Part shown: positions 62,880 to 64,000 of the stretch, piece after piece
Position numbering within the stretch: the stretch's first letter is position 1
Layout of the letters: the number at the start of each line of letters is the position of its first letter
Origin: Caballeronia sordidicola
Lineage (GTDB): Bacteria; Pseudomonadota; Gammaproteobacteria; Burkholderiales; Burkholderiaceae
Assembly (NCBI RefSeq): GCF_000729995.1
Contig: NZ_JNFG01000011.1
Coordinates: forward strand, 186,001 to 250,000
Length of the DNA stretch: 64,000 bases
Direction of reading: 5' to 3'
Position numbers and translations under genes: made by a program
Notes under the pieces: generated by a model
Told to the model about the DNA's origin: nothing
The model's input: only the letters and a program-made list of their open reading frames with translations
The model's database searches: none

Positions 62880-63210
62880 TGGCGCTAAGGCCAGGGAATC
62901 CGGTGGCTCAAGGCAACTCACTAATGGCGGCTATTTGAGCGAAGCGACCGCACGAATGTCCATGCGTCGACCTGTATGAATGTCCCTTCATGGCCGGCAG
63001 TACGCATTCACCCACCTCGTCGGAAAGCTGCCGTTGACTGCTCCAATGTCGGCTACGTGGAACGTCCACGGAACTGGTGCTCTCGGCCATAAACGGTCTG
63101 CCAGAATGATCACATCAGTGGCCGTGTTGCCGCGCTTAACGGTCATTCCGTCTCCGGGGTAGCGACGGGATTTGTATGCCGGAGTAATAGGCAACCCGCA
63201 CTCTGCAATC
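62880..63210. other. Intergenic stretch without a supported gene
   Basis: About 330 bp between the AraC hairpin and the last gene of the window. Only 60-70-codon overlapping frames are present, none with a motif. Confidence 0.45.
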
Positions 63211-64000
63211 CTAGTCGCCGTTAGCCGTCGACTCTTGATGCGTCGGTAGCGAGTTATTCATCTTCCAGAAAAAGGCAACCCCGCTGTCGGGGATACTCCA
63301 GCCATCAACCGCGATGGTGATCTTTTTCGGAGCCACGTTTGTTGGCGAGAAATCCTGCCTTGGACGCGACACTGAGGAAAAGATAGGGATTACACCCGCC
63401 TCTCTCACTTCTGACACGGCGGCGACATCGAAAGAAACCACCAGGTCCTTTACAGGATGCACAATGTCGGTGAAAAGGTATTGTGCTGCTTTACGGACCT
63501 TGACATCGACCTTGAATCGGATACGAACCGACGGCTTCTTACGGATATCCCTTGGAACCCTCGCAAAATAACTGACTTGCCCTTGATCACTCTCCTTGTG
63601 GATGACGATCGGACGATCGTCGATCTCAAGCTGGAATACACGAAAAAAAGAATCGTCAATTCCGGCGAAATGCGGATGCTGGGGTACAAACCAGCGCCAC
63701 TCGATGCTTTCTTCTACGAGGATGTCCCGCAAAGAGTCCCGATCGCTGACACAGCGAAACCAGATTTCCGACGTGCGTACGGGCTTTCTGTATGAAAGGG
63801 AACTTCTGAGATTGAAATAGACGGCTCTTTGCTCGTCGGTATAACTGAACGGCGTGTCTACCGTCAGAGGCAGGAGCGTCAGCTCGGTGCGAACATCGTA
63901 TCGACGGCGGGCTTCTGTAAATGTAAGGTCCGTGAAGTACTGAAAAAGCTCCGCACCAAATTCATCGTTTCGCAGCATGCGCTGAAAGCCCGCTCTCGTC
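63211..64000 (-). CDS. Hypothetical protein, probably continuing beyond the window
   Basis: The frame is open from the window edge. An ATG at 63978 would give 255 residues, but coding-like sequence (TRAGFQR) precedes it, so the true start may lie outside. The visible protein is beta-rich with no membrane segment: TELTLLPLTVDTPFSY near 30, SEIWFRCVSDRDSLRDIL, VSYFARVPRDIRKKPSVRIRFKVDVKVRK, and a C-terminal ITIAVDGWSIPDSGVAFFWK. I do not recognise the family. Confidence 0.6.
   Translation of the reverse strand, partial: TRAGFQRMLRNDEFGAELFQYFTDLTFTEARRRYDVRTELTLLPLTVDTPFSYTDEQRAVYFNLRSSLSYRKPVRTSEIWFRCVSDRDSLRDILVEESIEWRWFVPQHPHFAGIDDSFFRVFQLEIDDRPIVIHKESDQGQVSYFARVPRDIRKKPSVRIRFKVDVKVRKAAQYLFTDIVHPVKDLVVSFDVAAVSEVREAGVIPIFSSVSRPRQDFSPTNVAPKKITIAVDGWSIPDSGVAFFWKMNNSLPTHQESTANGD

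Overview
The window looks like a chromosomal or megaplasmid accessory region of a betaproteobacterium of the Burkholderia/Paraburkholderia/Caballeronia kind. This is inferred from the high GC, GC-rich third codon positions, an E. coli-type CTGT-N8-ACAG SOS box, and the family mix. No rRNA, tRNA or CRISPR array was seen.

Region 1 (1-6.5 kb) is defence-like. It holds the 3' part of a helix-turn-helix protein cut by the window edge, then two separate GmrSD-type DUF262/DUF1524 (ParB-like plus HNH) proteins. About 1 kb without a convincing gene follows.

Region 2 (6.6-31 kb) is the main system: what appears to be a complete dpd cluster, which replaces guanine in DNA by a 7-deazaguanine and restricts unmodified DNA. 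The plus-strand operon is dpdC(candidate)-dpdB1-dpdA-dpdB2-queC-queE-queD. It carries the transglycosylase, two DGQQR proteins instead of one, and a private preQ0 supply without folE or queF. The minus-strand operon is dpdE-F-G-H-I-J-K-D, the helicase/ATPase/phospholipase-D restriction arm. The two operons converge at 12.74-12.88 kb, and most genes overlap by 1-4 bases.

Region 3 (31-37.5 kb) is plasmid or conjugative-element material. It has a long nested inverted repeat, a DUF932 gene and a large ParB on the plus strand. On the minus strand a three-gene set matches the traK-traL-traM layout of IncP-type transfer regions, with a candidate nic-like motif just upstream.

Region 4 (37.5-41.4 kb) contains an intact IS1595-family element inserted exactly into the 8-bp spacer of a LexA box. 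Downstream lie a small conserved-looking ORF and an SRAP (HMCES/YedK-like) gene. A frameshifted IS1182-type transposase fragment follows.

Region 5 (41.6-56.75 kb) is a 15-kb block of giant genes that I do not recognise. The first reading frame starts with a twin-arginine signal and breaks by a +1 frameshift near 47.6 kb. Its continuation is overlapped (TAATG) by a second giant gene. A Tlde1/DUF2778-type secreted protein converges on it.

Region 6 (56.8-64 kb) holds ordinary accessory genes: a shortened HxlR regulator, a DUF2817 peptidase-like gene, two short-chain dehydrogenases divergent from an AraC regulator, and an unknown gene running off the window.
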